Counted from the stretch's first letter, positions 34,501 through 45,373 are shown. The stretch is DNA of 64,000 nucleotides from Anthoceros angustus (GCA_010909165.1 MU008196.1:372001-436000), one strand, 5' to 3'. Made by a program: numbers and translations. Notes: generated by a model not told the origin, from the letters alone.

Positions 34501-35650
34501 GCACAACTCCCTAGGAGGATAGGGGAGTTGGAGGAAGAAATGGCAAAGGAGAAAGGCCGTCATGAGGCGGTGCGCATGGGAAAAGAAGGAAGACAAGCAA
34601 GTGCTAATGGAGGAAAGGTCAAGACGAGAGCAATCTCGCAGAATGAGGCAAGACAAAGGCAAGTAGGCGCATGAGCGGGTCATAGCCACACAGCCGTGAA
34701 GATTAGTGACATGGAAAAGGAGCTGGGAGAAATCCGGAGGCTGGAATTGAAGGAAGAAGAGCTGGAAGAACGGACACATTTTGTCCAAAGATTGGAAATG
34801 GAACGAGAAGTCCAAAGAACGGAGAGTGCACAACTCCCTAGGAGGATAGGGGAGTTGGAGGAAGAAATGGCAAAGGAGAAAGGCCGTCATGAGGCGGTGG
34901 TGCAGCATATGTTGGCGGTGAGGAGAGAGATTTCGGGCTGATTATGCCCTACAAGAGATTGATCCGCCAACCGCAGAATGAGAGGACGGAGAATGTGGCT
35001 CTCCATGTCAAGACCGTGAGCTGGCCTTGAGCGAGATGCTTACAAAAGCAAGTGTGAGCATGGAGTATGGCTTGAGGATTACGAAGAATTGGAGATGGCA
35101 CAACAACGATTTGCAGCCCATCTTCACAACAAGGTGCTCAAGGCCACTAACGAGTTGTTGCGACTTGCTGAAAGGAGGATGTTGGGACCTCATGACGATG
35201 ATAGGGAGGCCCTCATGCAAGTCCAACCGGAAGCCTTAGACTTGGAGAGTGTCCCAAGCAGGGTGAAGAAACTTCGCACTGTGGAGAAGCAAGTGAAGGA
35301 GAAGCTGCAGGTGGAGAGAATCACCCTGTGAAGGGGTAAGGAAGAAGAAACGACCATGGTAGGAGGATAGGGGAGTTGGAGGAAGAAGAAACGACCATGG
35401 TAGGAGGATAGGGGAGTTGGAGGAAGGAAGGGATTCAAGGTCGCTAGCATGGATTTGACGGCAAGGGAGGCGAGTACCTTGGCCCTTGCAGAAAGAAGGA
35501 AGAGGGGTTGATCTTGCAGAATGGAGCAAGAATCACAAGGAGAAGACCAACCTCCTAACATGGGTGCAGGAGCAAGGAGCTCACTTGCTCCACAAGTGAG
35601 AGGAAGAGGAGAAGGCGAGGATGAGCCAAGGCTAAGAGAGCCCGGCTATT
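31523..35650 (+). pseudogene. Gypsy ORF3, copy B
   Basis: The ATG at 31,523 gives the best N-terminus: a Lys/Glu-rich leader, WKFDMPLFTCYAGQLSSRDL, FRPWAAEENIQLEWVYGR, then ECFANLQQTEEELAALPDR. Module 1 is repeated at 32,050-32,400 and 32,560-33,480; the last copy includes LEPKWRLFTRIVLGLVSN and YLVHLWEVEGYSQVRSW. Palindromes at 33,560-33,725 precede the coiled-coil module, open from 33,737 to 34,339 (MLEEMLRIGEMFSKVDMEAA), with heptad-like Glu/Lys/Arg/Leu pattern. A 320-bp coil segment is doubled (34,370-34,690 and 34,690-34,935). No signal peptide or membrane segment, so envelope-like only by position. Confidence 0.65.
33555..33730. repeat. CCTACCNNGGTAGG palindromes inside ORF3 copy B
   Basis: Three consecutive perfect units, CCTACCACGGTAGG at 33,663, 33,685 and 33,706, about 22 bp apart, after GATCCTACCATGG at 33,568. 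The opposite strand reads SYRGR three times, the ORF3 strand SYHGR. Confidence 0.85.
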
Positions 35651-35887
35651 TTATTGGAGGAAGGAACTCAAGATAGGCATCAAGATAAGGAAGGGATTCA
35701 TAAGAAGTCCTTAAATTAGCTTGAAGACATGGGGCAAGATGCCACTTGGGAAGACTTTTCTTTAGAGGAGGACAGCATTAATGCTTGTCAGAGAGTGTGT
35801 TGACTAGCTAGATAGGAATGTTGACAGAGCCATTAAGGCTCACATAGGTGAATTTGCTAGAATAGAATTTTACCCAAGATGCTTGGA

Positions 35888-37050
35888 TGTCGAACTTAAA
35901 GTCGACAATAGGATACACTAAAATAAGGAGTAAGGCGGTGCAGGAGGCGCGCCGAGGCTGTATGTGAGGACCTCCCTATAAAAGGAGGGAGCTTGTGAAG
36001 TAAAATTATCGTGTCTTGCGCTCCCATCCTCCCGAGTCCTTCACTTTGTGCAGAATTTCGTGCCGCAAGCCAACGCAGGTCCGTAGAGAGGAGAACGCGG
36101 TCGGAGTGGAGGGCTTGCTCTTTGCAGGCGCCCCTGCTAGCTGCTCCCCTTGTGAATGGTTGCTGTGTGAATTGTTTTGCTTTGAGTGTGTGGCGATGCT
36201 CAAGGAACTCTCGGCTTGAGGGTAGACTGCAGGGAAAGACTCCCTGGAGGTTCTCGCTGTCTGCAAACCACATAGCAACCGGCCCAAGGAAGAACTCGTT
36301 AATTTCCGGACGGACCCCAGGCAGTTGTGCCGTAAGGGCGAGTTGGAATTAATGAGCCAGCAATTGGTGTTAGAGTAGGAGATTGTGGAGGAAGGAAGGG
36401 TAGATGAGTAGAGAAGAAGAGGGCGTTGTTGATTGAGAGAGTTGTGAGGAGGATTAGAGTGTAGGAAAAACGGAAGGCCACAGGCAGAGCCTAAGGGACG
36501 AATCCCAACTGCAAGTAAGGGCGAGTTGGAATTAATGAGCCAGCAATTGGTGTTAGAGTAGGAGATTGTGGAGGAAGGAAGGGTAGATGAGTAGAGAAGA
36601 AGAGGGCGTTGTTGATTGAGAGAGTTGTGAGGAGGATTAGAGTGTAGGAAAACTAAGGCCATGTGAGCCTAAGGGACGAATCCCAACTGCAAGTAAGAGG
36701 GCGCTCCTGTGGAGAAGAGTGTCTTAGGAGTAGGGACGAAGTTGCGGTGTGGGTCGGGGTCCTGGCGCCCGTGATAGACACCTTCTTGTTGGGCGTAACA
36801 CGCAATTGTGTGGTGTCGTTGTAGGTTGAGGTTTGGTGAGTTCTGAGCGATCGGGCGTAGGCTCGTAGAGGGAGCGTGAGAGGCGCCTTGCTTGTTTAGA
36901 AGGCTGAGGTAGTGTGTAGCTGCAGTAGTGACGGATTTCTCAAGATTCGACCGTTCCCCAAGTCTCATGGGACGAAACCCAGCGTCTGCTTGTGATAAGT
37001 GTGGCCGCTAGAGGGGAATCTCGGGAGTGCCCCGGGGTTTTCCTCCCACA
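35888..37050 (+). repeat. LTR 3 (3' LTR of copy B)
   Basis: 1,163 bp, longer than its sisters because about 170 bp are doubled (GCGAGTTGGAATTAATGAGC at about 36,338 and 36,508). TATA box at 35,975-35,988. Ends in CCTCCCACA at 37,050, then runs straight into an inverted ORF3 copy. Confidence 0.85.
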
Positions 37051-37140
37051 TTCTGACATCCAAGCATCTTGGGTAAAATTCTATTCTAGCAAACTTCACC
37101 TACGTGAGCCTTAATGGCTCCTGTCAACATTCCTATCTAG

Positions 37141-40100
37141 CTAGTCAACACACCCTACTGGGCTGACAAGCATTAATGCCTGTCCTCCTCTAAAGAAAAG
37201 TCTTCGCCCCAAGTGGCATCTTGCTAATTTAAGGGAGATTGGGATGATTCTCTCCCCCTGTGAAGCTTCTCCCGCTTCACTCGCTTCTCCGTGGTGCGAA
37301 GTTCCTTCACCCCTGTTGCTTGGGACACTTTCCAAGTCTAAGCCTTCCGGTTGGACTTGCATGAGGGCCTCCCTATCATCATCATGAGGTCCCAACATCC
37401 TCCTCTCAGCAAGTCGCAACAACTCGTTAGTTGCCTTGAGCACCTTGTTGTGAAGATGGGCTGCAAATCGTTGTTGTGCCATCTCCAATTCTTCGTAATC
37501 CTCAAGCCATACTCCATGCTCACACTTGCTTTTGTAAGCATCTCGCTCCAAGGTCAGCTCACCAGCCTTGACATGGAGAGCCACATTCTCCGTCCTTTCA
37601 TTCTGCAGTTGGCGGATCAATCTCTCTTGTAGGGCATAATCAGCCCGAAATCTCTGCTCCCTCACCGCCAACATATGCTGCACAACCGCCTCATGACGGC
37701 CTTTCTCCTTTGCCATTTCTTCCTCCAACTCCCCTATCCTCCTAGGGAGTTGTGCATTCTCCTGTTGCTGGACTTCTCGTTCCATTTCCAATCTATGGAC
37801 AAAATGTGTCCGTTCTTCCAGCTCTTCTTCCTTCAATTCCAGCCTCCGGCGGATTTCTCCCAGCTCCTTTTCCATGTCACTAATTTTCACAGCCTGTGTG
37901 GCTATGACCCGCTCATGTGCGCCTACTTGCCTTTGTGCTGCCCTCATTTGCTGCAGAGACTGCTCTCGTCTTGACCTCTCCTCCATTAGCAGCACTTGCT
38001 TGTCTTCTGCCTTCTTTTCCATGTGCGCACCATGTGAGCAAGTTGCTCCACCTTCTCCTCTCGAGCTGCCAATTGCTTGGTAAGAGCCTTGTTCTCCCGA
38101 ATATAATGGTTTGCCTCCTGCCTTGTCTCAAGACTCTTTCCAAGTGCTCCACTTGAGCTTCCATCCTCATAACATCCTCCCGCTGGGTTTCCGCCGCCAC
38201 CGCAATTTCCCTTGCTTGGTAGGTCCTTGTCTTTTCCGCCTCCGTCTTCAAGAATTCAACTCTCCTCTTGGCGGCTCCTATGTCTACCTTGCTGAACATC
38301 TCCCCTATGCGCAGCATCTCCTCCAACATGTCTAAGTCTCCTTTCTTACCTCCGGAGACTCAAGGCCTTTGCCTTGCTCATGGGATCTTACATCCCTTGC
38401 TTCCCTATGATGAGCTCCCCGCTCATCACTTGGTGGGGCAACTCCTCCCACCGTGACTCCATCCGCCGCCCACCTAACGGGGCCGGTTGCCTTCTTATCT
38501 CCCGCTTGGGAGCTTCCAAACCGTGACTTCCTTTCCCTCCTACCGTGGTAGGAGGTGCTCCTACCACCGTAGGACTACTTCCTACCGTGGTAGGACTAAT
38601 TCCTGCCACCGTAGGTCTTGTCATGAGAGGACGAAAGGGGTCCCAAACCACTGTGGGAACACCTCCCACCGTGGTAGGACTAATTCTGCCATGGTAGGAT
38701 CTATCCTACCTTCCATCTCCGCATCCTCCGCGTCCAAACTTCAAATCCCCTACAACTTCTCCTTGCAAGTCCTCCCGCACATCCTCCGCCTATCTTTGGA
38801 GGATTCCTTCCAAGAATAATGTCCTGTGGTGCTGCGGCACCTCCTTTAGCGCAAAGCACCAAGCACTCCTGTCCCTCTCCCTGTAAGTACACAATGTTAA
38901 AGGGATGCTTGGAATCATCCAACTCCTTACTTGTGAGTAGCCCTCTACTTCCCACAAATGCACTAGATAAGTGCTAAGATAGCATGGTTCTTCATCCGAC
39001 GTTGGGTTTCAAAGAACTTTCCTGGTAGGTGTATGCTTCATACATGATGAGCCCCAATCCGCTTCCTTGAGTGATCTTCCATAGAAAATGGAGGAAGGTA
39101 GTGCTGAAATATGACACCCTTGGATTGCTCACCAAGCCCAAAACAATTCTTGTGAACAATCTCCACTTGGGCTCCAAGATTTGGTCCCGCCAACCGCTCT
39201 TGGACTTAGCCTTCATGCCCCTTGCATAAGTGTAAGGGCTCCTTGGGAAGATCCGCCGTTGATGCACGCTTGCCTCCTGCCTTGTCTCAAGACTCTTTCC
39301 AAGTGCTCCACTTGAGCTTCCATCCTCATAACATCCTCCCGCTGGGTTTCCGCCGCCACCGCAATTTCCCTTGCTTGGTAGGTCCTTGTCTTCTCCGCCT
39401 CCGTCTTCAAGAATTCAACTCTCCTCTTGGCGGCTCCTATGTCTACCTTGCTGAACATCTCCCCTATGCGCAGCATCTCCTCCAACATGTCTAAGTCTCC
39501 TTTCTTACCTCCGGAGACTCAAGGCCTTTGCCTTGCTCATGGGATCTTACATCCCTTGCTTCCCTATGATGAGCTCCCGCTCATCACTTGGTGGGGCAAC
39601 CTCCCACCGTGACTCCATCCGCCGCCCACCTAACGGGCCGGTTGCCTTCTTATCTCCGCTTGGGAGCTTCCAAACCGTGACTTCCTTTTCCTCCTACCGT
39701 GGTAGGAGGTGCTCCTACCACCGTAGGACTACTTCCCACCGTGGTAGGACTAATTCTGTAGGCCTTGTCATGAGAGGACGAAAGGGGTCCCAAACCACCG
39801 TGGGAACACCTCCCACCGTGGTAGGAGGTGCTCCTACCATGGTAGGATCTATCCTACCTTCCATCTCCGCATCCTCCGCGTCCAAACTTCAAATCCCCTA
39901 CAACTTCTCCTTGCAAGTCCTCCCGCACATCCTCCGCCTATCTTTCTGAGGGATTCCTTCCAAGAATAATGTCCTGTGGTGCTGCGGCACCTCCTTTAGC
40001 GCAAAGCACCAAGCACTCCTGTCCCTCTCACGGGCACAATGTTAAAGGGATGCTTGGAATCATCCAACTCCTTACTTGTGAGTAGCCCTCTACTTCCCAC

Positions 40101-40990
40101 AAATGCACTAGATAAGTGCTAAGATAGCATGGTTCTTCATCCGACGTTGGGTTTCAAAGAACTTTCCTGGTAGGTGTATGCTTCATACATGATGAGCCCC
40201 AATCCGCTTCCTTGAGTGATCTTCCATAGAAAATGGAGGAAGGTAGTGCTGAAATATGACACCCTTGGATTGCTCACCAAGCCCAAAACAATTCTTGTGA
40301 ACAATCTCCACTTGGGCTCCAAGATTTGGTCCCCGCGTTCTTGGACTTAGCCTTCATGCCCCTTGCATAAGTGTAAGGGCTCCTTGGGAAGATCCGCCGT
40401 TGATGCACGCTTGCCTCCACTCGTTCCTTCCATCAACGTGATTCCGCTATCCTCGCTATCCGCCGCCATATACCGCGATGCTCCTTACCCAACACCGTGG
40501 ATCCGTCCGTGCATTCCTATCTGGTAAGGCAGCCAATTCCTCTTCCGTCTGTTGCAGATTAGCAAAACACTCCTCTATCAATTCAAGGTTGGTGTAAGAC
40601 CAATGTCGCCCATACACCCACTCTAGCTGAATATTCTCTTCTGCTGCCCAAGGTCGAAAGTCTGAAAGGTCTCTAGAGGATAGCTGGCCTGCATAGCATG
40701 TGAACTGCGGCATGTCAAATTTCCACCCTCCTACCATGGTAGGACATCCTCCGCCTTAGACCTCTTGCCTCCTCCGCCACCTCCTTGGTGGACGCTCCTT
40801 CCTTGGCTACTACCTCCTTGCCCTTGGTCATGGTAGGCTTGGTCATGGCCTCCTTGGTTAGTACTTGCACGAAATTGAAGAAAAGAGATGCCTCTCCTGC
40901 AATTCCTGCAGCCCTTACACCTTGGCGCCCCAACCTTCTTCTCCTTGCAAACGTTTCTCCTCCTCCTTTGCTCTTGCTCACAGCTCAAAG
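37141..40990 (-). CDS. Gypsy ORF3, inverted copy with longest intact coiled coil
   Basis: ORF 37,141-38,022 (293 codons) is an unbroken coiled coil: EKKAEDKQVLLMEERSRREQ, DMEKELGEIRRRLELKEEEL, then QENAQLPRRIGELEEEMA and KCEHGVWLEDYEELEMAQQR. ORF 37,913-38,329 supplies the preceding part (MLEEMLRIGEMFSKVD). Upstream (minus sense) come palindromes at 38,535-38,710, module 1 (38,730-39,270), a second coil start plus palindromes (39,270-39,865), and module 1 with its N-terminus at 40,130-40,980 (MTKPTMTKGKEVVAKEG). CAG and CTG are better preserved here than in plus copies, and so is the frame. Likely a structural or RNA-binding accessory protein; function unknown. Confidence 0.65.
38535..38710. 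repeat. CCTACCNNGGTAGG palindromes, inverted ORF3 copy
   Basis: CTCCTACCGTGGTAGGAG at about 38,537, then CCTACCACCGTAGG, CCTACCGTGGTAGG, CCCACCGTGGTAGG and CCATGGTAGGATC, at the same module boundary as in other ORF3 copies. A matching set is at 39,690-39,865. Confidence 0.85.
39690..39865. repeat. CCTACCNNGGTAGG palindromes, second set in inverted ORF3
   Basis: CTCCTACCGTGGTAGGAG at about 39,691, followed by CCTACCACCGTAGG and CCCACCGTGGTAGGAGG, ending CCTACCATGGTAGGATC near 39,845. Confidence 0.85.
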
Positions 40991-41439
40991 GTCCTTGTCT
41001 TCGCTCTCCTTCTGCAGCCCTTACACCTTGGCGTCCTCAAAACCCCAATTTCTCCTGCAAGAGAAAGCTCAACAAAATTCCCCACGGACTCTTACACCTT
41101 GCAGCAATTTAGGAGCCCTTCCTTCACGGTTTCCTAGCAATCTTGCCACGCTCCACCCTCCTAGGCACCCTCACGAGCTTGGCAAGTGTTGGGTTGCGCC
41201 CCAACCTTCTTCTCCTTCTCTTCTTCCTTTCCTCCTTCTCTTCTTCCTTTCCTCCTTCCTCTCTTGGGCGCCTGGCGGATTTCCGCCTCCTTGTTGAGCT
41301 TGCGCCCTTCTTCTCCTCCTCAGCACGGGCGCGTTGCTGTATGGGGGCCTTGGGAAGCTTGAGATGTGGCGGCGCCTTCCTCTTCTCCTTGCAAACGTTT
41401 CTCCTCAAGTTTCGAGTTGTGGCCTCCTGCAGCACTGCA

Positions 41440-41670
41440 CCACTTTTATAAGTCACCCAAGGGTTAGAAAAGTAACTACCATTCTATCCTGCCCTTGGAT
41501 GTGTGCCACGTGGCCCTCTCCCACCATTGATGTTAGTTTCCTAATTCCTTATACTAAAATACTATTTCCCCTATTTTTCTAATTTCTAATTACTGAAAAT
41601 TAGCCTCTAATTTCTTAATTACCTATTTTGGCCTATTTATCTAGTCCACTAAAAGACCCTATATATAGCA
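41440..41670 (-). promoter_or_regulatory. Candidate internal promoter, inverted copy
   Basis: Plus-strand CCACTTTTATAAGTCACCC at 41,439-41,457 and CTATATATAGC at 41,658-41,669 are the complements of the two TATA boxes at 14,779 and 14,562, with GTGCCACGTGGCC between them. Downstream on the minus strand is the ORF3 leader, then the ORF3 start near 40,850. Confidence 0.5.
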
Positions 41671-41714
41671 AGCCTATCCTGCCTAAAACATAAGCTACTT
41701 TCCTTAGCAACCTA

Positions 41715-42165
41715 TCTCCTACCGTGGTAGGACACCCTCCTACCATGGTAGGCGTTTTCCCTCTTCTCCTACCACGGTAGGAGTTACTCCTATGGCGGTA
41801 GGATACCTTCCTACCCTCTCCTACCATGGTAGGAGCTATTCCTACACTGGTAGGTGATCAAAACACTAGCAGGGTCATTCTCCTACGGTGGTAGGATCTC
41901 TCCTACCCTCGTCTACCATGGTAGGAGTTTCTCCTACGGTGGTAGGACACCTCCTACCACTCATGTAGGTTACCTTTCTCCTCACCAAGGTCGTTTTGAC
42001 CCGTTTCTTTTCCCTGCATATCCTCTCTTCAGACACGGTCCTACAACTCCCGCTCAAAAGGAGCAAAAATTTCCTTGCATGTCTTCACCAAACCATTTCT
42101 AGCAAAAGAGTGTGGGCTGTTTCAAAACGAACTCATTTAAGCTAGTTGCCCAAACTTTATGCTCC
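41715..42165 (-). repeat. Palindrome cluster and post-pol spacer, inverted copy
   Basis: 41,715-41,965 holds about ten CCTACCNNGGTAGG units (for example CTCCTACCGTGGTAGG at 41,718 and CTCCTACCATGGTAGGAG at 41,820). 41,966-42,165 is the inverted post-pol spacer ending GCCCAAACTTTATGCTCC. Pol sequence does not follow; the next base on starts a plus-oriented diverged ORF3. Confidence 0.85.
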
Positions 42166-42199
42166 ATGTGTCTCCGTCGATTCTACCTATTTTGTAGTT

Positions 42200-42835
42200 T
42201 CCTGCTAGAAAGATTGTAGAACTGGAAGAACGGCCACATTTGATCCGTGGATTGGAAATGGAGCGAGAAGTCTACCAACAGAAAAATGAATGACTCCCTA
42301 GGCGGATAGCGGAGTTGGAGAAGGAGATAGCAAAGGAGAAAGACCGTCATGAGGCGGTTGTGCAGCATATGTTGGTGGTGATGGAGCAGAGATTTCGGGC
42401 TGAGTATGCCCTACACGAGAAGTTAATCCACCAACTGCAGACGGACAGAGTGGAGAATGTGGCTCTTCACGCCAGGATGGGCGAGTTGACCATGGAGCAG
42501 GATGCTTACAAAAGTAAGTGTGAGCATGGAGTTTGGCTTGAGGATTATGAAGAATTGGAGCTGGCCCAACAACGATTCGCAGCTCATCTTCACAGCACGG
42601 TACTCAAGAAAACTAACAAATTGTTGCGACTTGGTGAAAGAAGGATGCTGGGACCTCAAGGCCCTTATCAAGTCCAAACAAGAGTCTTAGACTTGGAAAA
42701 TGCCCCAAGCAACATGGGTGAAGGAACTTCGCAACAGGGAGGAGCGAGTGGAGCTGGACAGGATTCACCGGAGGAAGGAACCATCTTAGGGAGGGGTGGA
42801 GAAGAAGAAACAGCCCAGAGGGAGCCCTCCTACCA
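42200..42835 (+). pseudogene. Diverged ORF3 coiled-coil fragment, subfamily 2, first copy
   Basis: ORF 42,315-42,866 reads a coiled coil clearly related to the main ORF3 but with many substitutions (EKEIAKEKDRHEAVVQHMLV; FRAEYALHEKLIHQLQTDRV; VLDLENAPSNMGEGTSQQGG). An in-frame stop at about 42,288 cuts it off from the part before. The tail switches into a palindrome (SYHGRSYSYTGR) and then the post-pol spacer, so the C-terminus is chimeric. Confidence 0.65.
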
Positions 42836-43170
42836 TGGTAGGAGCTATTCCTACACCGGTAGGTGATCAAAACACTAGCGAGGTCATTCTCCCACTGGTA
42901 GGATCTCTCCTACCCTCGCTCACCATGGTAGGAGTTTCTCCTACGGTGGTAGGACACCTCCTACCACTCATGTAGGTTACCTTTCTCCTCACCAAGGTCG
43001 TTTTGACCCGCTTTTTCCCCGCATATCTCCTGGCTCGACACGGTCCTACAACTCTCGCTCAAAAAGGAGCAAAAAATTTCCTTGCATGTCTTCACCAAAC
43101 CATTCCTAGCAAAAGAGTGTGGGCCTGTTTCAAAACGAACTCATTTAAGCTAGTTGCCCAAACTTTTGCG
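42828..43170 (-). repeat. Second inverted palindrome cluster and post-pol spacer
   Basis: 42,828-42,970 repeats the cluster of 41,810-41,965 (CCTACCATGGTAGGAGC, CACCGGTAGGTGATCAAAAC, CTCCTACGGTGGTAGGAC); 42,971-43,170 repeats the spacer. It lies between two copies of subfamily 2 ORF3. Confidence 0.8.
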
Positions 43171-43212
43171 TTCCACAGGTCTCCGTCGGGGATTCTACCT
43201 ATTTTGTAGTTT

Positions 43213-44043
43213 CCTGCTAGAAAGATTGTAGAACTGGAAGAACGGCCACATTTGATCCGTGGATTGGAAATGGAGCGAGAAGTCTACCAACAGAAAAATG
43301 AATGACTCCCTAGGCGGATAGCGGAGTTGGAGAAGGAGATAGCAAAGGAGAAAGACCGTCATGAGGCGGTTGTGCAGCATATGTTGGTGGTGATGGAGGA
43401 GATTTCGGGCCGAGTATGCCCTACACGAAGTTAATCCACCAACCGCAGACGTAGTGGAGAATGTGGCTCTTCACGCCAGGATGGGCGAGTTGACCATGGA
43501 GCAGGATGCTTACAAAAGTAAGTGTGAGCATGGAGTTTGGCTTGAGGATTATGAAGAATTGAGCTGGCCCAACAACGATTCGCAGCTCATCTTCACAAAG
43601 ACGCAGATTTCAAGAAAACTAACAAATTGTTGCGACTTGGTGAAAGAAGGATGCTGGGACCTCAAGGCCCTTATCAAGTCCAAACAAGAGTCTTAGACTT
43701 GGAAAATGCCCCAAGCAACATGGGTGAAGGAACTTCGCAACAGGGAGGAGCGAGTGGAGCTGGACAGGATTCACCGGAGGAAGGAACCATCTTAGGGAGG
43801 GGTGGAGAAGAAGAAACAGCCCCGGTAGGAGGAGCTCCTCCTACCACCGTGGTAGGAGGACCAGAGGACGCAGCAAATTCAGGGGCTGCTAGCGTGGACA
43901 TGACAGCAGGGGAGGCGAGTACCTCGGCCCTTGCAGGAAAGGAGAAGGGGGTGGTTGATCTTGCAGGAGTGGAGCAAAAATCACAAGGAGAGGATCAACC
44001 CGCCATCATGGATGTGGAAGCAAGGAGCTCACTTGCTCCATAA
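43213..44043 (+). pseudogene. Diverged ORF3 coiled coil and tail, subfamily 2, second copy
   Basis: Repeats 42,200-42,800 with frame changes and goes on to the proper C-terminus in ORF 43,627-44,043: DSPEEGTILGRGGEEETAPV, a palindrome-encoded stretch, then ASVDMTAGEASTSALAGKEK and EARSSLAP before TAA. Compared with the main family, CAG and CTG sites are intact here. 300 bp of 3' untranslated sequence separate it from LTR 4. Confidence 0.65.
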
Positions 44044-44349
44044 GTGAGAGGAAGGGGAGCAACTGAGGGTGAGCCAGCGGCTAAGAGAGCCAGTGCTATT
44101 TTATTGGAGGAGCAAGCTCCAGGTAGGCAGCAAGATAAGAAGGGGGATTCATGAAGGGTCCCTAGATTTAGCTTGAAGACATGGGACAAGATGCCACTTG
44201 GAGGAGACTTTCCTCAGAGGGAAACAAACATAAATGCTTGTCAACCAAGTAGTGTTGTGTTGACTAGCTAGATAGGAACTTTGACAAGAGCCATTAAGGC
44301 TCACGTAGGTGAAGTTTACTAGAATAGAATTTTACCAAAGATGCTTCAA

Positions 44350-45373
44350 TGTCAGAACTTAAAGTCTGACAGTAGGATACATTAAAATAAGGTGTGAGGC
44401 AGCGTAAGGAAGGCGCGCTAGGGGGAGTTCATATGTGAGGTCCTCCCTATAAAAGGAGGGAGCTTGTGAAGTAAAATTATCGTGTCTTGCGCTCCCATCC
44501 TCCCAAGTCCTTCGCTTTGTGTGCAGGAATTTCGTGCCGGCTGCAATCCAACGCAGTGTCTGGTAGAGAGGGAGAATGCGACGGTCGAAGTATTGGGCGA
44601 AGGGCAGGCGCCCCTGCAGCTACTCCCCTTGTGAATGGTTGCTGTATGAATTGTTTTGCTTTGAGTGTGTGGCAATGCTCAAGGAACTCTCGGCTTGAGG
44701 GTAGACTGCAGGGAAAGACTCACCGGAGGTTCTCGCTGTCTAGTACAAACCACATAGCAACTGGCCCAAGGAAGAACTCGTTAATTTCCGAACGGACCTT
44801 AGGCAGTTGTGCCATAAGGGCGAGTTGGAATTAATGAGCCAGCAAACGGTGTTAGAGTAGGAGATTGTGGAAGGAGAAAGGTTAGATGAGTAGAGAAGAG
44901 GAGAGCGTTGTTGAGAGGTTGTGAAGAAGATTAGAGTGTAGGAAAAGTGGAAGGCCAAAGGCAGAACCTACAGGACGAATCCCAAATCTGTAGTAAGAGG
45001 GCGCTCCCTGTGTGAAGAAGTTGGTCTTAGGAGGAGGGATAAAATCACGGTGTGGGTCAGGGGGTCCCTGGGCCCCGTGGTAGACTCCTTGCTGCTAAGG
45101 CATGACCTGCAATTATGTTGTGTTGTTGTAGGTCGAGAATTGGTGAATTTTCGGAGCAGTGCAGGTGGTGCAGCTGCTGTAAAGGGGAGATTAGTGGGCG
45201 CCTTGCTTGTTGAGGAGGCTTAGGTAGTATGTAGATGTAGGCGATAAGTGATCTCCCAAGATTCGACCGTTCACCTAAGTCTCATGGGACGAAACCCAAT
45301 GTACGAAACGACAGTGGGATAAGTGTGGCCACTAGAGGGTGAATCTCAGAAGCCCCGGAATTTGCCTCCCACA
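44350..45373 (+). repeat. LTR 4, diverged subfamily 2
   Basis: 1,024 bp. Starts TGTCAGAACTTAAAGTCTGA and ends CCTCCCACA. TATA box CTATAAAAGGAGGG at 44,446-44,459. Substitution differences from LTRs 1-3 are scattered, whereas LTRs 1-3 differ from each other mostly by small deletions. The LTR is followed at once by reverse transcriptase with no primer site or gag. Confidence 0.85.

Larger units (their letters stand above)
24023..37050 (+). mobile_element. Ty3/gypsy element copy B with ORF3, two LTRs
   Basis: LTR 2 (24,023-24,998), degraded primer site, gag (25,262-27,183), pol remnant (27,266-30,250), palindromic spacer with TATA boxes (30,290-30,990), ORF3 (31,523-35,650) and LTR 3 (35,888-37,050). 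This 13-kb block gives the clearest family layout, with an extra ORF after pol as in Athila-type elements. RT-RNase H and the integrase core are missing, so it is non-autonomous. LTRs differ by many small indels, partly perhaps sequencing error, so LTR dating would be unsafe. No target-site duplication could be recognised because both flanks are other copies. Confidence 0.75.

Noticed and set aside
31523-35650. ORF3 as a retroviral envelope protein
   Set aside because: Only the position fits. No signal peptide, hydrophobic fusion segment or transmembrane helix is seen; it is a charged coiled coil.
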